The translations under genes and the position numbers were made by a program. Shown here piece after piece: positions 30,608 through 37,902 of a stretch of 43,679 nt of DNA; position 1 is the first letter of the stretch; the number at the start of each line of letters is the position of its first letter. Source of the stretch: SVMC01 sp045601345 (GTDB lineage: Bacteria > Bacillota > Clostridia > Oscillospirales > Oscillospiraceae); the NCBI GenBank assembly GCA_045601345.1, contig JAZRZL010000034.1, forward strand, positions 1 to 43,679, given 5' to 3'. Under the pieces are notes generated by a model. It saw only the letters and a list, made by a program, of their open reading frames with translations. It made no database searches and had not been told where the DNA came from.

Positions 30608-32431
30608 ATGATACAGCAAGATAAAATCAGGAATATCGCCATTATTGCCCACGTTGACCACGGCAAGACCACGCTGGTCGATGAAATGCTCAAGCAGGGC
30701 GGCATTTACCGCGAGCATCAGGCCGTGGTGGATCGCGTGATGGATTCCGGTGATCTGGAGCGCGAGCGCGGCATTACCATTTTGGCGAAAAATACCTCTG
30801 TCTTCTACAAGAATTACAAGATCAACATCGTCGATACCCCGGGTCATGCGGACTTTGGCGGTGAGGTTGAACGCATTCTGAAGATGGTCAATGGCGTTCT
30901 TCTGCTCGTGGACGCGGCAGAGGGTCCCATGCCCCAGACCCGCTTTGTACTGCAAAAGGCACTGGAGCTTGGTCATAAGGTCATCGTGGTCATCAATAAG
31001 ATCGACCGTCTTGATGCCCGTATCGAGGGCGTTATGGAGGAAATTCTGGAGCTGCTTCTGGAGCTGGATGCTACCGATGAGCAGTTCGATTCTCCCACCA
31101 TTTTCTGCTCTGCCCGTCAGGGCATTGCCTCCTACGGCCCGACCGATGTGGGCTTTGACCTGTCCCCTCTGTTTGAGACCATTGTGAAGTATATCCCCGC
31201 CCCCACCGGCGATGATACCCAGCCCCTGCAGCTTCTGGTCTCCTCTATCGACTATAATGAATATGTCGGACGTATCGGCATCGGTCGTGTGGAGCGTGGC
31301 GTGATTCGCCAGAATCAGGAGGTCACCATCTGTGACTACCATGACCCCTCTGTGCTGCAAAAGGGCAAGGTCGTTGCGCTGTATGAATTTGACGGCCTGA
31401 ACCGCAACCCGATCACGGAAGCCCACGCGGGTGAGATTGTGGCCTTCTCCGGCATGGCAGACCTGACCATCGGCAGAACCATCTGCGCCCCGGATGCCGT
31501 TGCGCCGCTGCCCTTCGTCAAGATTTCCGACCCCACCATCGAAATGACCTTCTCTGTCAATGACAGCCCCTTTGCAGGGCGCGAGGGCAAATATGTCACC
31601 TCCCGCAATCTCCGCGACCGTTTGGAGCGCGAGCTTCTCAAGGATGTTTCCCTGCACGTCAGCGAGCAGGGTACGGATTCCTTCAACGTGGCCGGACGCG
31701 GCGAAATGCACCTGAGTATTCTCATTGAGACCATGCGCCGTGAGGGCTTTGAATTCCAGGTCTCCACCCCCCGTGTGCTCACCAAGACCATTGACGGCAA
31801 GGTATGCGAACCCATTGAGCGCATGGTTGCCGATGTACCCGAGAGCTATATGGGCAGCGTCATTGAAAAAATTGGCCAGCGCAAGGGCGATCTGGTCTCT
31901 ATGACCCCCATGGGCAACCGCTACCGCCTGGAATTCCTGGTACCCTCCCGCGGCCTGTTCGGCTACCGCAACGAATTCCTCACCGATACCCGCGGCGAAG
32001 GCATTATGTCCTCGGTTCTTGATTCCTACGCCCCCATGAAGGGGGAAATCGCCCGCCGTAAATGCGGCTCTCTGATTGCCTTCGAAACCGGCGACACCAC
32101 GGCCTACGGTCTGGGCGGCGTGCAGGATCGCGGCGTTCTGTTCCTCAACCCCGGTGTGCCGGTCTATGCCGGTATGATCGTCGGTGCTTGCAACCGCAAT
32201 GAGGATATGGCGGTCAACATCTGCAAGAAAAAGCAGCTCACCAATATGCGCGCTGCCGGCTCAGATGAGGCCATCCGTCTGGCACCCCCGAGAGTCTTCT
32301 CTCTGGAGCAGTGCCTCGAATACCTCTCCGATGACGAGCTTCTGGAGGTCACCCCCCAGAATCTGCGCATGAGAAAGCGCATCCTCGACCATAGCCAAAG
32401 AATGCGCGAGGTCATGAAAAACCGCACCTAA
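30608..32431 (+). CDS. typA: Ribosome-associated GTPase TypA/BipA
   Basis: TypA is a translational GTPase that helps 50S assembly and stress adaptation. The 607-residue protein shows G1 AHVDHGKTTLVD, the switch region RERGITI, G3 DTPGHADFGGE, G4 NKIDR and G5 SARQG, then EF-G-like domains II, III and V, and the TypA-specific C-terminus (SRGLFGYRNEFLTDTRGEGIM; KKKQLTNMRAAGSDEAIRL). The start at 30608 has GGAAGGAG upstream; the frame is open to 30461 but this would cover the promoter. It stands alone between the divergent TetR operon and the repeat-rich gap. Confidence 0.97.
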   Translation: MIQQDKIRNIAIIAHVDHGKTTLVDEMLKQGGIYREHQAVVDRVMDSGDLERERGITILAKNTSVFYKNYKINIVDTPGHADFGGEVERILKMVNGVLLLVDAAEGPMPQTRFVLQKALELGHKVIVVINKIDRLDARIEGVMEEILELLLELDATDEQFDSPTIFCSARQGIASYGPTDVGFDLSPLFETIVKYIPAPTGDDTQPLQLLVSSIDYNEYVGRIGIGRVERGVIRQNQEVTICDYHDPSVLQKGKVVALYEFDGLNRNPITEAHAGEIVAFSGMADLTIGRTICAPDAVAPLPFVKISDPTIEMTFSVNDSPFAGREGKYVTSRNLRDRLERELLKDVSLHVSEQGTDSFNVAGRGEMHLSILIETMRREGFEFQVSTPRVLTKTIDGKVCEPIERMVADVPESYMGSVIEKIGQRKGDLVSMTPMGNRYRLEFLVPSRGLFGYRNEFLTDTRGEGIMSSVLDSYAPMKGEIARRKCGSLIAFETGDTTAYGLGGVQDRGVLFLNPGVPVYAGMIVGACNRNEDMAVNICKKKQLTNMRAAGSDEAIRLAPPRVFSLEQCLEYLSDDELLEVTPQNLRMRKRILDHSQRMREVMKNRT

Positions 32432-32448
32432 TAATAATATACAAGGGA

Positions 32449-32472
32449 ATCTGCTGATATGCGGCAGGTTTC
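32449..32472 (+). terminator. Hairpin after typA, first of two near-identical copies
   Basis: AATCTGC-TGATATGCG-GCAGGTT stem followed by TCAGACTG. It matches 32875-32898 at 23 of 24 positions; its first arm has a T that forms a G-U pair. Confidence 0.55.
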
Positions 32473-32534
32473 AGACTGTCGAAAAACCATAAAATGTACT
32501 TTCGTGATTGAGCAGCGGGGGAAGAGTGAAAAAA

Positions 32535-32776
32535 GCCCAATGGCAGTAAGTTAACAGCCCCTGCCTTCCCCTCTGGGGAAGGTGCCGCCCGCAGGCGGCG
32601 GATGAGGTTTGCTTCCTAAAACTGAGCGCTTTCTATGTTAGGAAGGTTTTCTGTTTTGGCAGTGCATTCCATTACCTCATCCGTCTCGCTTCGCTCGACA
32701 GCTTCCCCAAAGGGGAAGCCTTAGCGCGGGCTATGTTAGGAAGGTTTCCGCAGTTGTTAACTTACTGCCATTGGGC
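32535..32776. repeat. Family B repeat, complete copy (242 bp, 22-bp terminal inverted repeats)
   Basis: Perfect 22-bp inverted ends: GCCCAATGGCAGTAAGTTAAC(A) at 32535-32556 and its complement at 32755-32776. Inside are two self-complementary CTTCCCC..GGGGAAG hairpins, GCCGCCCGCAGGCGGC, CCGTCTCGCTTCGCTCG, and a duplicated CTATGTTAGGAAGGTTT unit. It has no coding potential. Shorter or damaged copies lie at 7673-7784, 20967-21033 and 22852-23035. Confidence 0.82.
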
Positions 32777-32802
32777 AAAAGCCCCCTTCGCGTTCAATCA
32801 AA

Positions 32803-32838
32803 CCAGTTTTCAGAACTTTATAAAGTTCTGAAAACTGG
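32803..32838. repeat. Perfect 18-bp palindrome
   Basis: CCAGTTTTCAGAACTTTA is followed directly by its exact complement, with no loop. It lies between the family B repeat and the next hairpin. Confidence 0.8.
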
Positions 32839-32841
32839 CTA

Positions 32842-32873
32842 CAGCGTGTCAAAAAGACTTTTTTGACACGCTG
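32842..32873. repeat. Hairpin with A/T-tract stem
   Basis: CAGCGTGTCAAAAA pairs with TTTTTGACACGCTG around a small loop. Together with the preceding palindrome and the following terminator it makes three hairpins in under 100 bp. Confidence 0.7.
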
Positions 32874-32874
32874 G

Positions 32875-32898
32875 AACCTGCTGATATGCGGCAGGTTT
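32875..32898 (+). terminator. Rho-independent terminator, second copy
   Basis: AACCTGC-TGATATGCG-GCAGGTT stem followed by TCTTTTTATA; this copy has the T-run and is the better terminator for typA transcripts. Confidence 0.75.
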
Positions 32899-32912
32899 CT
32901 TTTTATACCCTA

Positions 32913-32941
32913 TTGACAATTTTCTCTACATGGTGTAGACT
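32913..32941 (+). promoter_or_regulatory. Promoter of the BlaI/BlaR1-like operon
   Basis: TTGACA (32913-32918), 17 bp, TAGACT (32936-32941). The -10 box lies inside the first operator. Confidence 0.8.
32925..32939. promoter_or_regulatory. BlaI-type operator 1
   Basis: TCTACA-TGG-TGTAGA, a perfect 6-3-6 dyad with the TACA/TGTA core of BlaI/MecI operators, overlapping the spacer and -10 box. Confidence 0.82.
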
Positions 32942-32949
32942 ATATGTAT

Positions 32950-32964
32950 TCTACACGATGTAGA
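32950..32964. promoter_or_regulatory. BlaI-type operator 2
   Basis: TCTACA-CGA-TGTAGA, same arms as operator 1, centred 25 bp downstream and just before the ribosome binding site. Confidence 0.82.
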
Positions 32965-32980
32965 GAAAGGAGACATGATT

Positions 32981-33334
32981 ATGCCTACCATGGGTGTACT
33001 GGAATCCCGCTTCGCGGATATTATCTGGAGCCATGCGCCTCTGGCCTCCAGAGACCTGATTCAAATGGCGCAGGCGGAGCTTGGCTGGAAGTCCACGACC
33101 TCCTATACCGTCCTCAAGAGATTATGTGACCGGGGAATTTTCCGCTTGCAGGATAAAACGGTGACGGCGCTGATTTCACGAGAAGAATTTTACGGGATGA
33201 AAAGCGAGCAGTTTGTGGATGAGACCTTCGGCGGTTCTCTTCCCGCGTTTATTGCCGCTTTTGGTTCACGAAAAAAGCTGTCGGATGCGGAGGTCGAGGA
33301 ATTGAAAACGCTGATTGACGGTCTGCGGAGGTGA
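32981..33334 (+). CDS. BlaI/MecI-family transcriptional repressor
   Basis: The 117-residue protein is a winged-helix BlaI-type repressor: GVLESRFADIIWSHAPLASRDLIQMAQAELGWKSTTSYTVLKRLCDRGIF is the HTH part, and the C-terminal dimer helix follows (AFGSRKKLSDAEVEELKTLID). The second ATG at 32981 is chosen because AAAGGAG is 8 nt away but only 2 nt from the ATG at 32975. Two operators in front of it imply autorepression. It lies 4 bp before the BlaR1-like sensor, which would inactivate it by proteolysis on signal. Confidence 0.93.
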   Translation: MPTMGVLESRFADIIWSHAPLASRDLIQMAQAELGWKSTTSYTVLKRLCDRGIFRLQDKTVTALISREEFYGMKSEQFVDETFGGSLPAFIAAFGSRKKLSDAEVEELKTLIDGLRR

Positions 33335-33338
33335 GAAA

Positions 33339-35621
33339 ATGTCCTTCCATACATTTTTGCCACGCCTCCTGAATATGAGTCTGACGGCAAGCATTGTCAT
33401 TTTATTCGTATTGCTCCTGCGGCTATGCTTGAAGCGCGCACCGAAGGTGATTTCCTATGCGCTTTGGGGCATTGTCCTGTTCCGGCTGCTTTGTCCGGTT
33501 TCGATTTCATCTGACCTGTCGCTGTTTGGGCTTATGAATCCCCCGGTCACCGAGAACGGCAGCATGGAATATATTCCCGTTCAGGCAGAACCCATGCCCC
33601 AGTCCGTTACTGTTGTAGACACCTTGCCGCAGACGGAGGCAACGTCTTCCCCAGACCCGATGGCCATTGCTGCCTATGTCTGGATGGCAGGTGCTTTTGC
33701 CATGTTCGGCTATGCGCTGTCATCTTATATCCGTCTTCGTAGGAAGTTGCTCATTGCATCGCCATTGCGGGACAACATTTACCTTGCCGATGAAATTGCA
33801 ACCCCATTTGTGATGGGGCTGCTTCGCCCGAAAATCTATCTGCCCTCCGCGATGGATGAGAAGGAGCAGTCCTATGTTCTGCTACACGAGCAGCACCATA
33901 TTCGCCGCCTTGACCATGTTTTCAAGGCATTGGCCTTTGCCGCACTGTGCATCTACTGGTTCAATCCTCTGGTATGGCTGGCATTCATCACCGCCGGGAA
34001 GGATATGGAAATGAGCTGTGATGAAGCGGTTGTCAAAAAAATGGGCACGGAGATTCTGGCAGACTATACCGCGTCCCTGTTAAGCCTTGCCACTGGGAAG
34101 CGCATCATCGCCGGGATGCCTCTGGCCTTTGGGGAAGGGGATGCCAAAGGACGAATCCGCAACCTTGCCAACTGGAAAAAGCCCGCGTTTTGGGTGATCC
34201 TCCTGTCAGCTCTGGTGGGCATTGCCGTAGCTGTCTGCTTCCTGACCAACCCGAAGCAGGATAGCGTCCGCGTGCAAATCCGCATCCCTGCCGGATCTCA
34301 GGAGGCGGTGGTCTATTCCGATGAAGAAATCTCCCCGCATGGAAGCTATATCCTTGTCACGCCGGAAGATGATCTTACCAGCGCAGAGGTTTACATAAAA
34401 CCCATAGAAGTAAAAACAGAAACCGCCTATGATGAGCCGACCCCTCTGACCCCCGGCAAAGCCTCCAGAATCAGGCTGGAGAAGGGCGGCTGGTTCAAAA
34501 TCGGCGTAAATCTGCAAAACGATACGGACGAGGATATGGTTGTTTATCTGGATGTAAAAAACATTGCGTTGCGCATTTCTGGCGATGCCGAGCCTGCTAT
34601 GCAAACCTTTGCGGCTGAGCTTCTGGAAATTCATGAAAACGCTTTTCTGGTCAAGCCTCTGGAAGGAAGCAGTACGGAACGCTTTGAGATTCCCATGATG
34701 AATATGCGCCCCTCCCCTGAGCCGCAAATCGGAGATATTCTGGAAATTACCTATCGCGGCCTTCTGACCAATGTAGAGCGTATCCGCGTGTTGGAGGAAA
34801 AGCAGAATGCCACCCCATCCCTTGCAGAAGCAATTCATAACGCCATTCTTGCCAATAATCAGAGTGCCGCTTCCGCTGATCTCTATCACTGTGCAAGCTT
34901 CATCCAGTTGGAGCAGGAGGAAATCGCCTTCGACAGCGACCCGCCCACCCCTTCACAGATCACCGTCTACGGTCTGGCGCTCTATCAGGCCTTTGCCTAC
35001 ACCTACAACGACAACATTGCAGCCATTCAGGAGAAAGAGGGAAGTCATATCCCCGTTGCCATCACGTTTGAGGAAACGGATGACGGCTATTCCCTTTTGG
35101 AATACTGGACACCCGGCGATGGAAGCGATTATGCGCCGGATATTCGGAACAAGTTCCCGGATTCGGCGGCAGATGAGGCCATGGACACACAAAAATACAT
35201 TCTGGCACAGAAGCAGAACTGCTACGCACAGGCCGTAGCGCATGGCAATCTCGATACTGATCCCATCATTGACCAACTTTTTGAAGTTCTTGCATCCTCT
35301 CCGGCCACGGCATCAAGCACGGCTGATTATATCAGTGCACACCCCATCGAATATCGGGAGCTGACCTATTACGGAAATGATACGCTCCAATATATTTTTG
35401 CTCAATTTCTGCAAGGCGGTCAAACCGGCCTTCACGGGCAACTGATGAACGATATGTTCCATACGCTTGCCCCGCAGGAACAGCGCTTCATTGAGGCCGA
35501 GGATGCACAAGCCTATTTCGATGAATGGAAAGCGTCTGCCATCCAAATCGGCAGGCAGCACGATATGGACTGGATTCGAGAAAATCAGCCTGTGATTGCT
35601 CTTTTCCTTGAAATGCTGTAA
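33339..35621 (+). CDS. BlaR1-like M56 metalloprotease sensor with a non-penicillin-binding C-terminal region
   Basis: The 760-residue membrane protein has an M56 peptidase N-terminal half: transmembrane segments near residues 10-32, 35-55, 100-125 and 205-230, the zinc motif HEQHH at about residue 183, and FNPLVWLAF...DMEMSCDEAVVKKMG. A further transmembrane segment (FWVILLSALVGIAVAVCFL, ~residue 285) leads to an extracytoplasmic region. That region lacks the SxxK/SxN/KTG motifs of penicillin-binding domains; instead it has a small beta-rich part (ENAFLVKPLEGSS...) and a unique C-terminal part. GGAGG precedes the ATG. It probably senses another envelope signal and cleaves the repressor. Confidence 0.87.
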   Translation: MSFHTFLPRLLNMSLTASIVILFVLLLRLCLKRAPKVISYALWGIVLFRLLCPVSISSDLSLFGLMNPPVTENGSMEYIPVQAEPMPQSVTVVDTLPQTEATSSPDPMAIAAYVWMAGAFAMFGYALSSYIRLRRKLLIASPLRDNIYLADEIATPFVMGLLRPKIYLPSAMDEKEQSYVLLHEQHHIRRLDHVFKALAFAALCIYWFNPLVWLAFITAGKDMEMSCDEAVVKKMGTEILADYTASLLSLATGKRIIAGMPLAFGEGDAKGRIRNLANWKKPAFWVILLSALVGIAVAVCFLTNPKQDSVRVQIRIPAGSQEAVVYSDEEISPHGSYILVTPEDDLTSAEVYIKPIEVKTETAYDEPTPLTPGKASRIRLEKGGWFKIGVNLQNDTDEDMVVYLDVKNIALRISGDAEPAMQTFAAELLEIHENAFLVKPLEGSSTERFEIPMMNMRPSPEPQIGDILEITYRGLLTNVERIRVLEEKQNATPSLAEAIHNAILANNQSAASADLYHCASFIQLEQEEIAFDSDPPTPSQITVYGLALYQAFAYTYNDNIAAIQEKEGSHIPVAITFEETDDGYSLLEYWTPGDGSDYAPDIRNKFPDSAADEAMDTQKYILAQKQNCYAQAVAHGNLDTDPIIDQLFEVLASSPATASSTADYISAHPIEYRELTYYGNDTLQYIFAQFLQGGQTGLHGQLMNDMFHTLAPQEQRFIEAEDAQAYFDEWKASAIQIGRQHDMDWIRENQPVIALFLEML

Positions 35622-35624
35622 AAA

Positions 35625-35679
35625 GCAAGACGGGGGACGGTTCTGTGTCCTTAGGACGCAGAACCGTCCCCCGTCTTGC
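35625..35679. repeat. Long palindrome with GGGGACGG core
   Basis: GCAAGACGGGGGACGGTTCT(GTGTCC) pairs with (GGACGC)AGAACCGTCCCCCGTCTTGC around TTA, 26-bp arms with one mismatch. It sits between the convergent BlaR1-like and TOPRIM-like genes and can terminate in either direction. Confidence 0.82.
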
Positions 35680-35684
35680 GATCA

Positions 35685-36290
35685 TCATTTTTTGCAACAA
35701 ACAAGAGCGCAATCTGCACCAATGGCATTGCATAGCGGTTTCAAATCAGCACAATGCGCCTGAACAATCATCTCAATATTCAATTTTTCAATAAGGCCAT
35801 CGGTTTTGCCGCCCTTTGAATAGATTTTTCCGGCTTTTTTAAATAATGCTTTTAGAGCATCCTGTCCTTTGCCGGAGGGGCGTTTTGTTGATGCCGAAAG
35901 CTTCAAATAGGAAAGCACACCGTTATAATCCGTCAAAAACCAGTCCTCTATGGAATACTTCGCTTTCACAGCAAATACACGTTTAAATCCTGCATTTTTT
36001 AGAGCAGCCTTTACTTCGGTCATGTTCACCGGCGGCTTTACATTGAAATCAAATACATCTGTATCGTGACACAGGACGGCATAGGCCTGCTTATCTGCGT
36101 TGTCCCGCAGAATTTTTTTACCCTTCCTAAGCGCCCGATCCTTATAATTTCCGATACCGCCTACATCCACCCATTGCAGAGAACATTCAAAGGACTTTTC
36201 CATTTTATTGTGCATGAAGCTTATTACAGCCTTATAAAACTCAATTTCTGTCTGCCCTTCTGCAAATATTACTACAACTCTATTCGACAT
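35685..36290 (-). CDS. TOPRIM-like small protein (RloB/DUF4276-type), partner of the AAA ATPase
   Basis: The 201-residue protein begins SNRVVVIFAEGQTEIEFYKAVI, with E11-G12 as in the first TOPRIM motif, and has D76 and D78 in CHDTDVF (DxD) and E115-D116 in YSIEDWFLTD. This pattern matches the RloB, DUF4276 and OLD-associated TOPRIM families, where these acids bind Mg and cleave nucleic acid. The C-terminus is Lys/Gly-rich and ends with several cysteines. Its ATG overlaps the ATPase stop by 11 bp, so the two are coupled. A split OLD-like or PARIS-like effector is the best guess. I cannot name the exact family. Confidence 0.65.
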   Translation of the reverse strand: MSNRVVVIFAEGQTEIEFYKAVISFMHNKMEKSFECSLQWVDVGGIGNYKDRALRKGKKILRDNADKQAYAVLCHDTDVFDFNVKPPVNMTEVKAALKNAGFKRVFAVKAKYSIEDWFLTDYNGVLSYLKLSASTKRPSGKGQDALKALFKKAGKIYSKGGKTDGLIEKLNIEMIVQAHCADLKPLCNAIGADCALVCCKK

Positions 36291-37572
36291 TCTTTTTTAT
36301 ATACTCCAATAACTCATCCGCATCCGAGGAGGCCATGAGGCTAAATAGATAATCTCCTGTAGAGCATCCAAAATTACTTGCCTCTCTATATAGTGTCCTT
36401 ATCTTTGCAGGAGCAATTTTACGGAATTGTGCATCCCCGGCTGTGCCGTTCAGGCCTAAATAGAGACTTGCCGGGTTTAAATACTGGATGATATAGGGCG
36501 AATGGCTGGAAAGCAATAGCTTGCAGTTGCCGCATAGTTGGGTCAGAATGTCTAAATACTGCCGGAACAGCGCGGGATGAATAGAGTTTTCCGGCTCTTC
36601 AATGGACAGCAAGGGCAAATTTTTAATATCTGCCACAATTGCCTTTGTCAGCATGAGGAAGACGCGCTTTGTGCCATCGGAGAGGTGCTCAAAGCTGAGA
36701 CGTTGAACAAGCTTATTATCTGTTACATAAATTGTATATTCGCTGTCGCTCCAAATAAGGGGAAAATTCTCTGGAAACTGTATGGGAGGTTGTTGATCCA
36801 GCTTTGACATGAAGACAGCAAAATCAGAAATGTTGGGGAAGAGCTGTAAAAAAGCTGCAACCAGTAAAGCATACTTATCAGGATAGTTTGACTTTAAATA
36901 ATAAGCAATTCTGGGTATATTCTCCATGTCATCCAAGCCCAATTCCGAAGAATTTTTACCCACCAACAGAGTAAAGCACGAATCAAAGGAGGAACGGGCA
37001 TCCAAATGCCGCTCCACGAAAAATTGAAAGGCATTTACCTGCTTGACAATATCCAGATAATAAAGCTCATCCAGGTTTGTCAGCTTATTCAGTACCAGCG
37101 CGTCAGAATCAATTGAAATTGGCTTAATGCAGCGGCTGGTTTCGGAGGGCTTATATACGGCATGACTTCCTTCCCTCTGGAGGATGGGATAATACTTCTG
37201 CTTCTTTTCGTCCAGCTTGATTTTCAGGAATTCCGTCTTAATTTCTGCGTCCGTGGAGATGGTGTTCCAGGCAAAGGAAAAGCCGTAGTTCACAAAATAG
37301 GCAGCCCCCCGGCTATGCAGTCTCAGGGTAACAGCAAAGGAATAATCCTGTGCCGGATATGCTTTCAGGATGGGAATGCAAGATGTCGCTCCCATCAGAC
37401 GCTTTTTTTGTTCGTTGGAAGCGTGAATAAAATCCTTGCCAAAATCAATAGCATCAATGAAATTGGACTTTCCGTAGCCGTTCAAGGCCACCAGAGAGGT
37501 AATGGGGTCAAGGTCAAGGGTGACATTTGCTATATTACGAAACCCGGAAATACTTACACTGATCAGTTCCAT
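36280..37572 (-). CDS. AAA15/AAA_21-family ATPase (OLD/RloA-like)
   Basis: This 430-residue SMC-like ATPase has Walker A at residues 31-37 (NGYGKSN) after ISVSISGFRNIANVTLDLD, an ABC-type signature LSDGTKRVFLML, Walker B with the glutamates LSIEEPENSIHP (EEPE 325-328) and the H-loop LLLSSHSPYII. There is no coiled-coil arm and no nuclease domain of its own. Such ATPases pair with a small TOPRIM or HNH effector in several anti-phage systems. The start at 37572 has AGGAAG at ~9 nt; the frame is open to 37650, across the promoter. It is flanked by a BlaI/BlaR1 operon and prfA, so it looks inserted between conserved blocks. Confidence 0.83.
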   Translation of the reverse strand: MELISVSISGFRNIANVTLDLDPITSLVALNGYGKSNFIDAIDFGKDFIHASNEQKKRLMGATSCIPILKAYPAQDYSFAVTLRLHSRGAAYFVNYGFSFAWNTISTDAEIKTEFLKIKLDEKKQKYYPILQREGSHAVYKPSETSRCIKPISIDSDALVLNKLTNLDELYYLDIVKQVNAFQFFVERHLDARSSFDSCFTLLVGKNSSELGLDDMENIPRIAYYLKSNYPDKYALLVAAFLQLFPNISDFAVFMSKLDQQPPIQFPENFPLIWSDSEYTIYVTDNKLVQRLSFEHLSDGTKRVFLMLTKAIVADIKNLPLLSIEEPENSIHPALFRQYLDILTQLCGNCKLLLSSHSPYIIQYLNPASLYLGLNGTAGDAQFRKIAPAKIRTLYREASNFGCSTGDYLFSLMASSDADELLEYIKKNVE

Positions 37573-37621
37573 TTTTATTTCTTCCTGACATTCAAGGATA
37601 TATAGAATCGACTTCATCATC

Positions 37622-37650
37622 ATAATACCACCATTTTTACAAAAAAGCAA
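37622..37650 (-). promoter_or_regulatory. Promoter of the ATPase/TOPRIM operon
   Basis: Minus-strand TTGCTT (37645-37650), 17 bp, TATTAT (37622-37627), about 45 nt before the ATPase start. The surroundings (37600-37760) are much more AT-rich than the neighbouring housekeeping genes. Confidence 0.6.
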
Positions 37651-37807
37651 TAATTATTTTCACATATTGACAAATTTCTTGTAAAATTGTCTGTTTCAAC
37701 AAATAATATGTGAATTTTTTTACATATATCATAATATGCCCATATGTTGCATTATGGCGAAATGATGCACCTGTATCGGTTTTTCCCTCCTTACGCCAGA
37801 TTTTCTA

Positions 37808-37836
37808 TGGACAAGCTTGGGATTGTAGGGTATACT
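37808..37836 (+). promoter_or_regulatory. Promoter of prfA
   Basis: TGGACA (37808-37813), 17 bp, TATACT (37831-37836); transcription would start about 20 bp before the leader hairpin. Confidence 0.65.
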
Positions 37837-37862
37837 TGTCATGGTTTTTAAGAAAAATGAAA

Positions 37863-37888
37863 GCAATCAGAATAAAAATTCTGATTGC
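37863..37888 (+). promoter_or_regulatory. Leader hairpin directly before the prfA ribosome binding site
   Basis: Perfect 11-bp stem GCAATCAGAAT / ATTCTGATTGC closed by four A. It ends at 37888, and the TAGGAG site begins 4 nt later, so the stem could affect translation initiation or protect the 5' end. Confidence 0.65.
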
Positions 37889-37902
37889 AGGTAGGAGAAG
37901 CT

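Noticed and set aside
30494..31711. A 405-codon frame antisense to typA
   Set aside because: No start signal, no domain, and TypA on the plus strand is complete.
32803..32873. Recombination site (att or dif) or CRISPR-like repeats
   Set aside because: The hairpins are single, of different sequence, and no integrase or array of spaced repeats is present.
33339..35621. Beta-lactam resistance locus
   Set aside because: The sensor lacks penicillin-binding motifs and no beta-lactamase or PBP2a gene is adjacent.
35685..37572. Direct assignment of the ATPase/TOPRIM pair to PARIS, Gabija or Septu
   Set aside because: The small protein has no HNH or helicase domain and is shorter than AriB; without a profile search only a general OLD/RloAB/PARIS-like label is justified.
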